In this document: positions 1 through 5,417 of the stretch, piece by piece
Layout: each line of letters starts with the position of its first letter
Position numbering within the stretch: the first letter of the stretch is position 1
Source: Muribaculaceae bacterium
GTDB taxonomy: Bacteria; Bacteroidota; Bacteroidia; Bacteroidales; Muribaculaceae
Length of the DNA stretch: 6,746 nucleotides
Direction of reading: 5' to 3'
Assembly (NCBI GenBank): GCA_029060585.1
Contig: JAIDTS010000030.1
Coordinates: 1 to 6,746, forward strand
The notes under the pieces: model-generated
Database searches by the model: none
Seen by the model: the letters and a program-made list of their open reading frames with translations, nothing else
Told to the model about the DNA's origin: nothing
Made by a program: the position numbers and the translations under genes

Positions 1-102
1 GCTATTGAATCGGGAGCAAATTATAAAATTGGGAAAGGCCACGGTCCCGTAAACCACTTCCATCATAGAGATATTCAATTGCCTGCTTTTGATCAGATAT
101 GA
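1..102 (+). CDS. 3' end of an unrecognised protein gene (partial)
   Basis: An open frame runs from the first base of the window to a TGA stop at 100-102 and gives the last 33 residues of a protein whose start lies outside. The tail is rich in His and Gly (GKGHGPVNHFHHRDI), which could suggest a metal-binding or nuclease-like C-terminus, for example the end of a secreted or polymorphic-toxin-type protein. That is only an impression from composition, and I do not recognise the family. An AT-rich 8-bp stem with a TTTT loop (99-118) overlaps the stop codon. The gene converges on the ABC transporter operon. The frame could also be a chance opening, because only 33 codons are visible. Confidence 0.4.
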   Translation, partial: AIESGANYKIGKGHGPVNHFHHRDIQLPAFDQI

Positions 103-135
103 AAATTTTTATTTTCATCGACACCCGATGAGACC

Positions 136-203
136 TTAGACCCCATCTCATAAAATTTCAGAGCCACTCGGACTGTTTTGTTATTTTTTGAGATGGGGTC
201 TAA
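136..203. repeat. 15-bp perfect inverted repeat at a convergent gene junction
   Basis: The arms TTAGACCCCATCTCA (136-150) and TGAGATGGGGTCTAA (189-203) are exact reverse complements, separated by 38 bases. After one mismatch a further five pairs can form (152-156 with 183-187), giving a stem of about 21 positions around a 26-base loop. It lies between the stop of the partial rightward gene and the end of the leftward operon; the stop codon of the small ORF at 200-277 falls inside one arm. Neither side has a strong T-tract after the second arm, so it is not a textbook intrinsic terminator. It could be a bidirectional stem-loop protecting 3' ends, or the remnant of a small inverted-repeat element. 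The repeat is certain and its role is open. Confidence 0.75.
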
Positions 204-277
204 TTCATAAGAGTACCGAAAAGCAGCATCAATATAGCCGCGATTCCCATCATTATGCTTATTATTACACTTACCAT
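200..277 (-). CDS. Possible 25-residue single-span membrane peptide
   Basis: An ATG at 277-275 opens a 25-codon frame ending at TAG (202-200). The product is almost wholly hydrophobic: it starts MVSVIISIMMG, continues through Ala, Ile, Leu and Phe, and ends FGTLMN, so it would form one transmembrane helix with almost no soluble part. It starts 18 bases after the stop of the GntR regulator on the same strand, so it would be the fourth gene of the operon. An AAAGG lies one base before the ATG, too close to act as a standard ribosome site, but Bacteroidota starts often lack one. The stop codon sits inside the inverted repeat at 136-203, so the frame may have been shortened by that element. No family is recognised. 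The uniform hydrophobicity and the operon position are the only support. Confidence 0.45.
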   Translation of the reverse strand: MVSVIISIMMGIAAILMLLFGTLMN

Positions 278-295
278 ACCTTTGTGATGTGATGA

Positions 296-667
296 TTAAA
301 TTTTACTATCGTCTGTCTTTGCGAGCATCAAGGCCACTTCTTCCGGTGATATTCCAAGAATCCTCATCTCCTCTTTTAGTTGCGGAACGGTATTCTTAAA
401 AAACTCCCGTTTCCTTTCATTTCTGATAATCTCGACTCCATTCCGTGCCAGCAGGAATCCAAGCCCCCTACGCGATTCTATCACATGAAGATTCTGAAGT
501 TCATCAAAAGCCTTTAGCACCGTTCGGTTGTTGACTCCGAGCTCACAGGTCAGCTCCCTTACGGAAGGTATCGTTTCTCCCGCCCGCCAGGCACCGGTCA
601 GAATACAGTTGAACGCATAGTCCAGTATCTGTCGATAGATAGGTTTATTGTCATTAAACTCCATCAT
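296..667 (-). CDS. GntR-family transcriptional regulator, short YtrA type
   Basis: This 123-residue DNA-binding protein has an N-terminal winged helix-turn-helix of the GntR family: residues 9-28 are the leading helix (PIYRQILDYA), 33-39 the conserved IPSVREL, 44-60 the recognition region (GVNNRTVLKAFDELQ) and 64-73 the wing (ESRRGLGFLL). Only about 50 residues follow, too short for the ligand-binding domains of FadR or HutC types, which fits the YtrA subfamily. YtrA regulators usually control a neighbouring ABC transporter, and here the ATPase and membrane genes lie directly upstream in the same operon. The ATG at 665-667 is 4 bases after the membrane gene's stop, and a second ATG follows at once at 662-664, so either could be used. 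The palindrome at 2304-2327 is its likely target. The effector is unknown. Confidence 0.9.
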   Translation of the reverse strand: MMEFNDNKPIYRQILDYAFNCILTGAWRAGETIPSVRELTCELGVNNRTVLKAFDELQNLHVIESRRGLGFLLARNGVEIIRNERKREFFKNTVPQLKEEMRILGISPEEVALMLAKTDDSKI

Positions 668-671
668 TGCA

Positions 672-1448
672 CTAAAGATTACTTCTATATAGCGACCTGT
701 AGCTCAAGAAGATCAGCAAGAAGATTAATCCTACGTTGATTGCCAATGCAAAAAATGAAAAGTACAGGTGATCATTCAAGGCGCTGCTCACCATTTCAGT
801 TATTTCCGTTTCGCTGGCTGCGCTCCCCTGGGAGGCTGCTTCTCTATATCCGGCTACTATAGCTTCCTTTACTCCATAAAAGGTATTGATGGTAGAAAGA
901 AAAATCGATACCCCTATCGAAATCAGATAAGCTTTCACGAGTCTATTGCGTTTTGCAGCAATCACAAAGTAAAAGCATGTCAACATGGCCGCTATGGTAG
1001 AAAGATATGTCGACCATTCAAATACCAGCGGTACACTTACACTTTGAATTGTTGAGCCATCATTCATTTCCGAAGGATATAGTTCCGGAGATATTTTTTC
1101 AGCCATCCAAGGAAAAAGATAACAGGCCAAACCGATTACTATAAGAAGATAGCTCAGATAAAACATTAATTTCTCAAGCGCACTTGCTGGAATAAGCCTG
1201 TCTACTACTCTGGTATCCCCTCCTTTAGTGAATACAATCGGTGCCCATATGAACATAAACAGCAGGATTGTTCTGCATGGACTATATATTCCCATACGTA
1301 TTGTCTGCGAAGGAATCAGAAGGTATACGAGCGAAGTTACAATAGAAAAGAGAAAATATATTATCGTCTGTTTCTTGATCCACGGAGCATTGTATTGATA
1401 TAACATTGCCACTCTCTGCCACGCAAAGGATGCATTCTGTGTTTTCAT
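672..1448 (-). CDS. ABC transporter membrane subunit, six-helix hydrophobic protein
   Basis: This 258-residue integral membrane protein has about six predicted transmembrane segments, near residues 27-47, 58-74, 93-114, 145-165, 170-190 and 227-249. A polar loop between 115 and 142 and another between 195 and 226 separate them. The stretch after the second helix (VVDRLIPASALEKLMFYLSY) resembles the linker commonly seen in ABC-2-like permeases next to YtrB-type ATPases. Its ATG overlaps the ATPase stop by one base (TAATG at 1450-1446), which indicates translational coupling. It presumably pairs with that ATPase to form an exporter or an envelope-stress-type transporter. The substrate cannot be read from the sequence. 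Confidence is good for membrane subunit and low for any specific substrate. Confidence 0.85.
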   Translation of the reverse strand: MKTQNASFAWQRVAMLYQYNAPWIKKQTIIYFLFSIVTSLVYLLIPSQTIRMGIYSPCRTILLFMFIWAPIVFTKGGDTRVVDRLIPASALEKLMFYLSYLLIVIGLACYLFPWMAEKISPELYPSEMNDGSTIQSVSVPLVFEWSTYLSTIAAMLTCFYFVIAAKRNRLVKAYLISIGVSIFLSTINTFYGVKEAIVAGYREAASQGSAASETEITEMVSSALNDHLYFSFFALAINVGLIFLLIFLSYRSLYRSNL

Positions 1449-2281
1449 TATTTTTGCAGTTGATGTATTATACGTTCTGATTTATCCGAGTGTAAGGCCA
1501 TATAGAGGGCTTTCCAATCGACTCTGGTTTCATCATGTCCATCAGCGGGATAAATATTGATGAATCTGCCTGCGGCATTCTCCGAATAGAGCGATTCAGG
1601 ATCGCTTGAATTCGAATACTCAAACGTTAGCCTCTCCGCAACTTCCTCTTCAGTACCCGCAAAGACAAGCCTTGACCTGTGCATTATCATCGCGCCGTCA
1701 AAAAGCCTGTCAAGATCACCCACGGTGTGTGTGGACACCACTATTGTCTGGTCATCGCGTATATCTGCGGCAATCAGCCTTCGTAATGTCTCGCGCCCTT
1801 CTATGTCAAGTGCGTTCGTCGGTTCGTCCATAAGTAAAACCTTCACGCCCAAAGCGAGGACGTAGGCCAGCTGGGCCTTCTTGCGGTTTCCCAATGAGAG
1901 GGACTCCATCGGCTCATTCCCGGTCTGTCCGAACGCCTTCAGGTTCTCCTCAAACATGTCTTCGGAAAAATCGGGATAAAAACGTGAATGAAGATCCTTG
2001 AAGATCCTAATGGTCTTGCCGGGGAAACACATGTTTTCTTCCAGCAGGAATACTTTTCCCATCTCCGCGGGATTGGTTGTAGCTGAAGGATATGAGTCAA
2101 TCTTGCTTGTACCCGTCTGCGGACGTGAAAGGCCTGCTATGACATGAAGCAACGTCGTCTTGCCGGCTCCGTTCTCACCGGCAAGCAGATACAGTCCTGA
2201 GCCGATCCTGCCCGAAACATCCGACAAAGCCGGTGTTTTAGCCTTCCTGTAAGTAAATGTCACGTTCTTTAGTTCTATCAT
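1448..2281 (-). CDS. ABC transporter ATP-binding protein (YtrB-like)
   Basis: This 277-residue ATPase powers the transporter whose membrane subunit follows immediately. From the chosen start it shows Walker A (GENGAGKTT, residues 35-43), a degenerate signature (LSLGNRKKAQ, 128-137, where LSGGQ is usual), Walker B with the catalytic glutamate (VLLMDEPTNALD, 148-159; E153) and the switch histidine H185 (STHT). The Q-loop region reads VFLLEEN (77-83), with Glu where Gln is typical. After about residue 215 comes a C-terminal extension of some 60 residues with no motif I recognise. The frame is open up to 2326, but the start at 2281 (MIELKNVTFTYR) is preferred: the family begins there, and the upstream ATGs lie at or in front of the predicted transcription start around 2323. 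First gene of the operon. Confidence 0.93.
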   Translation of the reverse strand: MIELKNVTFTYRKAKTPALSDVSGRIGSGLYLLAGENGAGKTTLLHVIAGLSRPQTGTSKIDSYPSATTNPAEMGKVFLLEENMCFPGKTIRIFKDLHSRFYPDFSEDMFEENLKAFGQTGNEPMESLSLGNRKKAQLAYVLALGVKVLLMDEPTNALDIEGRETLRRLIAADIRDDQTIVVSTHTVGDLDRLFDGAMIMHRSRLVFAGTEEEVAERLTFEYSNSSDPESLYSENAAGRFINIYPADGHDETRVDWKALYMALHSDKSERIIHQLQK

Positions 2282-2303
2282 ATGCTCTAAGTATTGTCGT
2301 TTA

Positions 2304-2327
2304 AGTGTTGCACTCATGTACAACACT
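2304..2327. promoter_or_regulatory. Palindromic operator, probable GntR/YtrA binding site
   Basis: Arms AGTGTTG (2304-2310) and CAACACT (2321-2327) are perfectly complementary around a 10-base centre, and two further symmetric pairs (2312-2313 with 2318-2319) lie within it. The TGT...ACA outer pattern fits the two-fold sites used by GntR-family dimers. It begins one base downstream of the -7 box of the ABC operon promoter and covers the expected transcription start, where a bound repressor would block initiation. The only regulator in the operon is the YtrA-type protein at 296-667, so autoregulation is inferred. Confidence 0.65.
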
Positions 2328-2328
2328 G

Positions 2329-2359
2329 CAAAGGTAGTTATTTTTTTCGGAACAACAAT
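2329..2359 (-). promoter_or_regulatory. Promoter of the ABC transporter/GntR operon
   Basis: Read leftward, TACCTTTG at 2336-2329 is an exact match to the Bacteroidota -7 consensus TAnnTTTG, and ATTG at 2359-2356 matches three of four bases of the -33 TTTG with a 19-base spacer. Transcription should start near 2322-2324, giving a leader of about 40 bases before the ATPase start. The palindrome at 2304-2327 overlaps this start. Confidence 0.7.
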
Positions 2360-2387
2360 AAATTTTCTAAAAAAAATTCAGCTATAA

Positions 2388-2419
2388 TTTGGAAGTCTCA
2401 ACCTTATGCATTATCTTTG
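2388..2419 (+). promoter_or_regulatory. Strong Bacteroidota-type promoter driving the unassigned RNA region
   Basis: TTTG (2388-2391), a 20-base spacer and TATCTTTG (2412-2419) form a full match to the primary sigma factor consensus TTTG-N19-21-TAnnTTTG. The DNA before it is very AT-rich (2337-2387). Transcription should start near 2424-2426. It is back to back with the operon promoter at 2329-2359, with the two start points about 100 bases apart, and no annotated protein gene begins within 400 bases downstream. Confidence 0.75.
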
Positions 2420-2424
2420 CGTTA

Positions 2425-2710
2425 TAAAAGCAGAGCTGAGGAGAGCCGAGGCTCACAAAAAGAGGATTACCCATCACCACATCAGAGTAATTTGGGAAAC
2501 TCATCAAACTTTAATGAAATACCGAGACCATCTGCCGGATGCGATGGCGGGCCCCCCACTTTCGGGTGGCGTCTTCCCTTCGGGGGAGCACAGGCGGATT
2601 ACAAAGCGCCGGTGGAACTCAAATCCTGTCTATCGGAGTTTCATCACAAAACCTTTGGTGTGGTCCTTATAAAGGAGGCATAAGGCGATTTGCCTTATGC
2701 CTCCTTATTT
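2425..2710 (+). ncRNA. Unassigned structured RNA: non-coding RNA gene or long leader of the nitroreductase
   Basis: About 285 bases lie between a consensus promoter and a terminator-like stem-loop with no convincing protein frame. The predicted transcript folds well by eye. CTTCCC (2573-2578) pairs with GGGGAG (2583-2588) under a TTCG loop. CCACT (2556-2560) pairs with GGTGG (2565-2569), also under TTCG. ATCTGCC (2530-2536) pairs with GGCGGAT (2593-2599) and encloses both. GGTGGAACTC (2611-2620) pairs over 10 bp with GAGTTTCATC (2636-2645), including two G-U pairs. GAGC/GCTC (2443-2446, 2451-2454) and GGATTAC/GTAATTT (2464-2470, 2487-2493) may form near the 5' end. It does not match RNase P RNA, tmRNA, SRP RNA or the cobalamin, TPP or FMN riboswitches as I know them. 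It may be an independent small RNA or an attenuating leader for the gene at 2826. Start and end are predicted, not measured. Confidence 0.6.
2672..2710 (+). terminator. Stem-loop terminator ending the unassigned RNA
   Basis: AAGGAGGCATAAGGC (2672-2686) and GCCTTATGCCTCCTT (2692-2706) form a perfect 15-bp stem with a 5-base loop, followed rightward by ATTTAG, a modest T-rich tail. It lies 115 bases before the nitroreductase start, so it either ends an independent RNA or attenuates transcription into that gene. A smaller hairpin, TCCTT/AAGGA (2664-2668, 2672-2676), would compete with the base of the stem. Confidence 0.7.
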
Positions 2711-2720
2711 AGTAAACACT

Positions 2721-2792
2721 CCCCTAAGACCTTAAAGACTTTAAGGACTTTAAGGACCTTAAACACCTTAAGGACCTTAAACACCTTAACCC
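2721..2792. repeat. 9-bp tandem repeat array, eight units
   Basis: From 2730 to 2792 seven consecutive 9-base units follow one another without a gap: CCTTAAAGA, CTTTAAGGA, CTTTAAGGA, CCTTAAACA, CCTTAAGGA, CCTTAAACA, CCTTAACCC. A more degenerate unit (CCCCTAAGA) precedes them at 2721. The shared core is YTTAA, and the CCTTAAGG version is a self-complementary octamer. The array lies between the terminator-like stem-loop and the nitroreductase start, and no protein frame uses it. It could vary in copy number by slippage. A regulatory role is possible but not shown. Confidence 0.85.
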
Positions 2793-2825
2793 TCTAAAAA
2801 ATCATAAACTTCAAACACCCAAAAT

Positions 2826-3578
2826 ATGAAAGACGTAAGACAGACCCTGCTTGACAGGGTATCCATCCGCCGCTACGAGAGAGAGGCGATTCCGCAGGAG
2901 ACAATGGACTTCATCTACGACGCTGTCCGAAACACTCCGACAAGCTACAATGGCCAGCAATATTCTGTAATCGATATAGACGATCAGGAACTCAAGGAAA
3001 AACTCTATGAACTCACAGGCCAAAAGCAGCTCAAGACCTGCAACCGCCTGCTCATCTTCTGCTCAGACTACAACAAGATGACACTTCTCGCCGAAAAGAA
3101 AGGCGTCACCATGCCCCCCTTCACCGACACAATGGACGGCACGATCATCGGCATCATCGACGCCTCGCTCGCTATGATGAGCGCTGTGGTGGCCGCTGAA
3201 GCCTGTGGGCTCGGATGCAACTGCGTAGGATATCTCCGCACCGTAGACCCTAAGGCTGTAGCTGAGCTTCTCAAGCTCCCCAAGGGTGTGTTTGTGGTTT
3301 GCGGCCTTGCCCTCGGCATTCCCCGCGAGCATCCCGACCTCAAGCCCAAGCAGCAGCGCGACCTCGTATTTATGAAGAACTGCTACTCGCAGGATCCGGA
3401 GAAGCTCACCGAGGAACTCGTGGAATACGATAAGGTTGTCACAGAATACAACCAACACCGAGCCGGCGGAACGTCCGACAATGATTGGTGTGCCCACATC
3501 GTCAACTACTATGATCACGCGATGGAATACAACATCCTCCAGTATCTGAAAGACCAGGGCTACGACATCAAAAAATAA
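2826..3578 (+). CDS. Nitroreductase-family flavin oxidoreductase
   Basis: This 250-residue cytoplasmic FMN enzyme should reduce nitro compounds, quinones or free flavin with NAD(P)H. The N-terminus has the flavin phosphate-binding SIRRYE (residues 13-18), then PTSYNGQQ (38-45), which corresponds to the family's PSxxNxQPW loop. GLGCNCVGYLR (128-138) and VCGLALGIP (158-166) are the two conserved glycine-rich segments that hold the isoalloxazine ring. The long C-terminal part (about 170-250) resembles the NfsA/FRP branch more than small NfsB-like enzymes. The physiological substrate is unknown. The ATG follows A-rich DNA (ACCCAAAAT) without a Shine-Dalgarno sequence. I see no clear promoter between 2711 and 2825, so the gene may depend on read-through from the promoter at 2388-2419. 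It converges on ffh and shares a terminator with it. Confidence 0.9.
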   Translation: MKDVRQTLLDRVSIRRYEREAIPQETMDFIYDAVRNTPTSYNGQQYSVIDIDDQELKEKLYELTGQKQLKTCNRLLIFCSDYNKMTLLAEKKGVTMPPFTDTMDGTIIGIIDASLAMMSAVVAAEACGLGCNCVGYLRTVDPKAVAELLKLPKGVFVVCGLALGIPREHPDLKPKQQRDLVFMKNCYSQDPEKLTEELVEYDKVVTEYNQHRAGGTSDNDWCAHIVNYYDHAMEYNILQYLKDQGYDIKK

Positions 3579-3583
3579 AAAGA

Positions 3584-3617
3584 GGAGCCCCCTTCCAATT
3601 TCTTGGAAGGGGGCTCC
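3584..3617. terminator. Intrinsic terminator between nitroreductase and ffh
   Basis: GGAGCCCCCTTCCAA (3584-3598) and TTGGAAGGGGGCTCC (3603-3617) form a 15-bp GC-rich stem around a TTTC loop. Read leftward, it is followed by CTCTTTTTATTTTTT, an excellent T-tract for ending ffh transcripts; that tract overlaps the last codons and stop of the nitroreductase gene. Read rightward the tail is only CTTATTCG, so it acts more weakly for the nitroreductase. Confidence 0.92.
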
Positions 3618-3628
3618 CTTATTCGTGC

Positions 3629-4972
3629 TTACCGACGTCCGCCGGCTTTCTGACGCATCTGGCGCATCATAGCCATAGGATTCTTCATGCCTCCCGTGGC
3701 CATACGCATCATCTTGCGGGTCTCCTCAAACTGCTTCAGAAGGCGGTTCACCTCCTGCAGTGTCGTGCCGCTGCCCTTTGCTATACGCTGACGGCGCGAG
3801 GCGTTGATCACCTCCGGATTCTGGCGCTCGTAGGGAGTCATAGAGTATATGATTGCCTCTATTCCCTTAAATGCGTTGTTGTCGATGTCTATGTCCTTGA
3901 TGGCTTTTCCTACACCCGGAATCATCGCTGCGAGATCCTTGATGTTGCCCATCTTCTTGATCTGCTGAATCTGCTTCAGGAAATCGTCGAAGTCAAACTT
4001 GTTCTTGCGGATCTTCTCCTGCAGACGCTCGGCTTCCTTCTGGTCGTAGAGGTCTTGCGCGCGCTTTGCCAGCTCCACGATATCGCCCATGCCCAGGATT
4101 CGGCTCGCCATACCTTCAGGATTGAACTCCTGCAGATCCTCCATCTTCTCGCCAATGCCGACAAACTTGATGGGCTTGTCTACTACCGAACGGATTGAAA
4201 GGGCGGCACCGCCGCGGGTGTCACCGTCGAGCTTTGTGAGGATCACGCCGTTGAAGTCGAGGCGGTCGTTGAATTCCTTTGCGGTGTTGACTGCGTCCTG
4301 ACCCGTCATCGAATCCACCACGAAGAGTGTCTCGTCAGGATTGACGGCTTTCTTGATGGCGGCGATCTCCTGCATCATCTCCTCGTCTACGGCGAGGCGG
4401 CCGGCCGTATCGACGATCACAAGGTCGAGCTTGTTGTCTTTGGCGTATTTTATAGCGTTCTGAGCTATCTCCACAGGATTCTTATTCCCTTCTTCGGTAT
4501 AGACAGGCACGTCGATCTGCTCGGCGAGCACCTTCAGCTGCTCGATGGCGGCGGGACGGTAGACGTCGCCGGCCACGAGAAGGGGCTTGCGGCCCTTCTT
4601 CTTGAGCCTGAGGGCAAGCTTGCCTGAGAAAGTGGTCTTACCTGAACCCTGCAGACCCGACATCAGGATGATTGCGGGCTTACCCTCGAGCACGAGCGGC
4701 GACTCGGTGCCTCCCATAAGGGCAGTGAGCTCGTCGTGCACGATCTTCACCATCAGCTCTTTCGGCTTCAGGGCATTTATGACGTTCTGGCCAAGCGCCT
4801 TTTGCTTTACGGTGTCGGTGAAATTCTTCGCCACCTTATAGTTGACGTCGGCGTCGAGCAACGCGCGCCTGACGTCTTTCATCGTCTCGGCGATGTTGAT
4901 CTCGGTGATGCGACCCTCACCCTTTAGGATCTTAAACGATCGCTCGAGTCTTTCGGAAAGGTTGTTAAACAT
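3629..4972 (-). CDS. ffh: Signal recognition particle protein Ffh
   Basis: Ffh is the GTPase that, with SRP RNA, binds signal sequences of nascent membrane proteins and delivers ribosomes to FtsY at the inner membrane. The 447 residues are normal full length. The N-domain spans roughly 1-90. The G-domain shows the P-loop GLQGSGKTT (106-114), DVYRPAA (136-142), DTAGR (188-192), TKLDGDTRGG (246-255) and the closing GIGE (272-275). The C-terminal M-domain holds the RNA-binding SRRQRIAKGSG (392-402) and a methionine-rich end (RKMMRMATGGMKNPMAMM, 419-436) that lines the signal-peptide groove. The start is 18 bases after the panD stop, so the two are probably co-transcribed. No separate promoter or SD is visible in that gap. 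The strong terminator at 3584-3617 ends the unit. Confidence 0.98.
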   Translation of the reverse strand: MFNNLSERLERSFKILKGEGRITEINIAETMKDVRRALLDADVNYKVAKNFTDTVKQKALGQNVINALKPKELMVKIVHDELTALMGGTESPLVLEGKPAIILMSGLQGSGKTTFSGKLALRLKKKGRKPLLVAGDVYRPAAIEQLKVLAEQIDVPVYTEEGNKNPVEIAQNAIKYAKDNKLDLVIVDTAGRLAVDEEMMQEIAAIKKAVNPDETLFVVDSMTGQDAVNTAKEFNDRLDFNGVILTKLDGDTRGGAALSIRSVVDKPIKFVGIGEKMEDLQEFNPEGMASRILGMGDIVELAKRAQDLYDQKEAERLQEKIRKNKFDFDDFLKQIQQIKKMGNIKDLAAMIPGVGKAIKDIDIDNNAFKGIEAIIYSMTPYERQNPEVINASRRQRIAKGSGTTLQEVNRLLKQFEETRKMMRMATGGMKNPMAMMRQMRQKAGGRR

Positions 4973-4990
4973 ATATATCGTCTTATTTTA

Positions 4991-5341
4991 TTATTTCAAA
5001 AGATTTGTGGCGGTGTCGGGGAATATGACCTTCGGCTCGAATGTCCTCGCTTCCTCCGGAGTCATCGAGGCATACGCTATGATGATGATTATGTCGCCGA
5101 CCTGGGCCTTCCTTGCCGCTGCCCCGTTGAGGCATACGATTCCGCTGTTTCGTTTTCCGGCGATCGTGTAGGTCTCCAGACGCTCGCCGTTATTGTTGTT
5201 GACCACCGACACCTTCTGGCCCGGGAGTATTCCCGCCGCGTCCAGAAGAGCGGAGTCTACCGTTATGCTTCCGATATAATTGAGGTTTGCCTCTGTGACG
5301 TGCACCCTGTGTATCTTCGAGGCCAGCATTTCTATCTGCAT
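4991..5341 (-). CDS. panD: Aspartate 1-decarboxylase proenzyme
   Basis: PanD converts L-aspartate to beta-alanine, the precursor used by PanC for pantothenate. The 116-residue proenzyme has the full family pattern: K9, H11, Y22 and the self-cleavage site G24-S25 (YIGS), where Ser25 becomes the catalytic pyruvoyl group. R54, T57 and Y58 (GERLETY) belong to the active site, and N72 (LNGAAA) takes part in processing. Length and N-terminus ([15 protein letters not shown]) are standard, so the start is secure. It lies 237 bases downstream of panC on the same strand and 18 bases upstream of ffh. I see no TAnnTTTG box in the panC-panD spacer, so expression may come from the panC promoter. Confidence 0.97.
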   Translation of the reverse strand: MQIEMLASKIHRVHVTEANLNYIGSITVDSALLDAAGILPGQKVSVVNNNNGERLETYTIAGKRNSGIVCLNGAAARKAQVGDIIIIIAYASMTPEEARTFEPKVIFPDTATNLLK

Positions 5342-5417
5342 TGCTTTCGGGATATGATTGCTATGTCTTTATTTATTTAAGTTTCGCTTGTTCTTATAGA
5401 TTTAATCGCAATCCCTT

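Noticed and set aside
136..203. Invertible promoter of the Bacteroides phase-variation type
   Set aside because: The 38-base centre is shorter than known invertible promoters, contains no TAnnTTTG box on either strand, and has no recombinase gene nearby.
277..284. TACCTTTG as a rightward -7 promoter box
   Set aside because: It matches TAnnTTTG, but no TTTG lies about 20 bases upstream, and it would point into the antisense of the regulator gene.
2402..2409. CCTTATGC copy shared with the terminator arm (2693-2700) as an antiterminator
   Set aside because: The first copy lies between the -33 and -7 boxes and is not transcribed from this promoter, so it cannot pair with the terminator RNA.
2294..2683. 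Open rightward frames of 129 and 88 codons over the intergenic region
   Set aside because: Both start upstream of the predicted transcription start, run straight through the UUCG hairpins, give low-complexity basic peptides without family resemblance, and end in the terminator stem. The RNA explanation fits better.
2425..2710. RNase P RNA, tmRNA or SRP RNA
   Set aside because: GAGGAGAGCCGAGGCTC (2438-2454) vaguely resembles the RNase P GAGGAAAGTCC core, but the invariant AGTCC and the partner ACAGAA are absent. No tmRNA ends or tag, and no GGAAGCAGCC SRP loop, are present.
2425..2710. Cobalamin, TPP or FMN riboswitch ahead of the flavoenzyme
   Set aside because: The B12 box, the TPP CTGAGA/ACCTGAT core and the FMN AGGGG-type core are not found.
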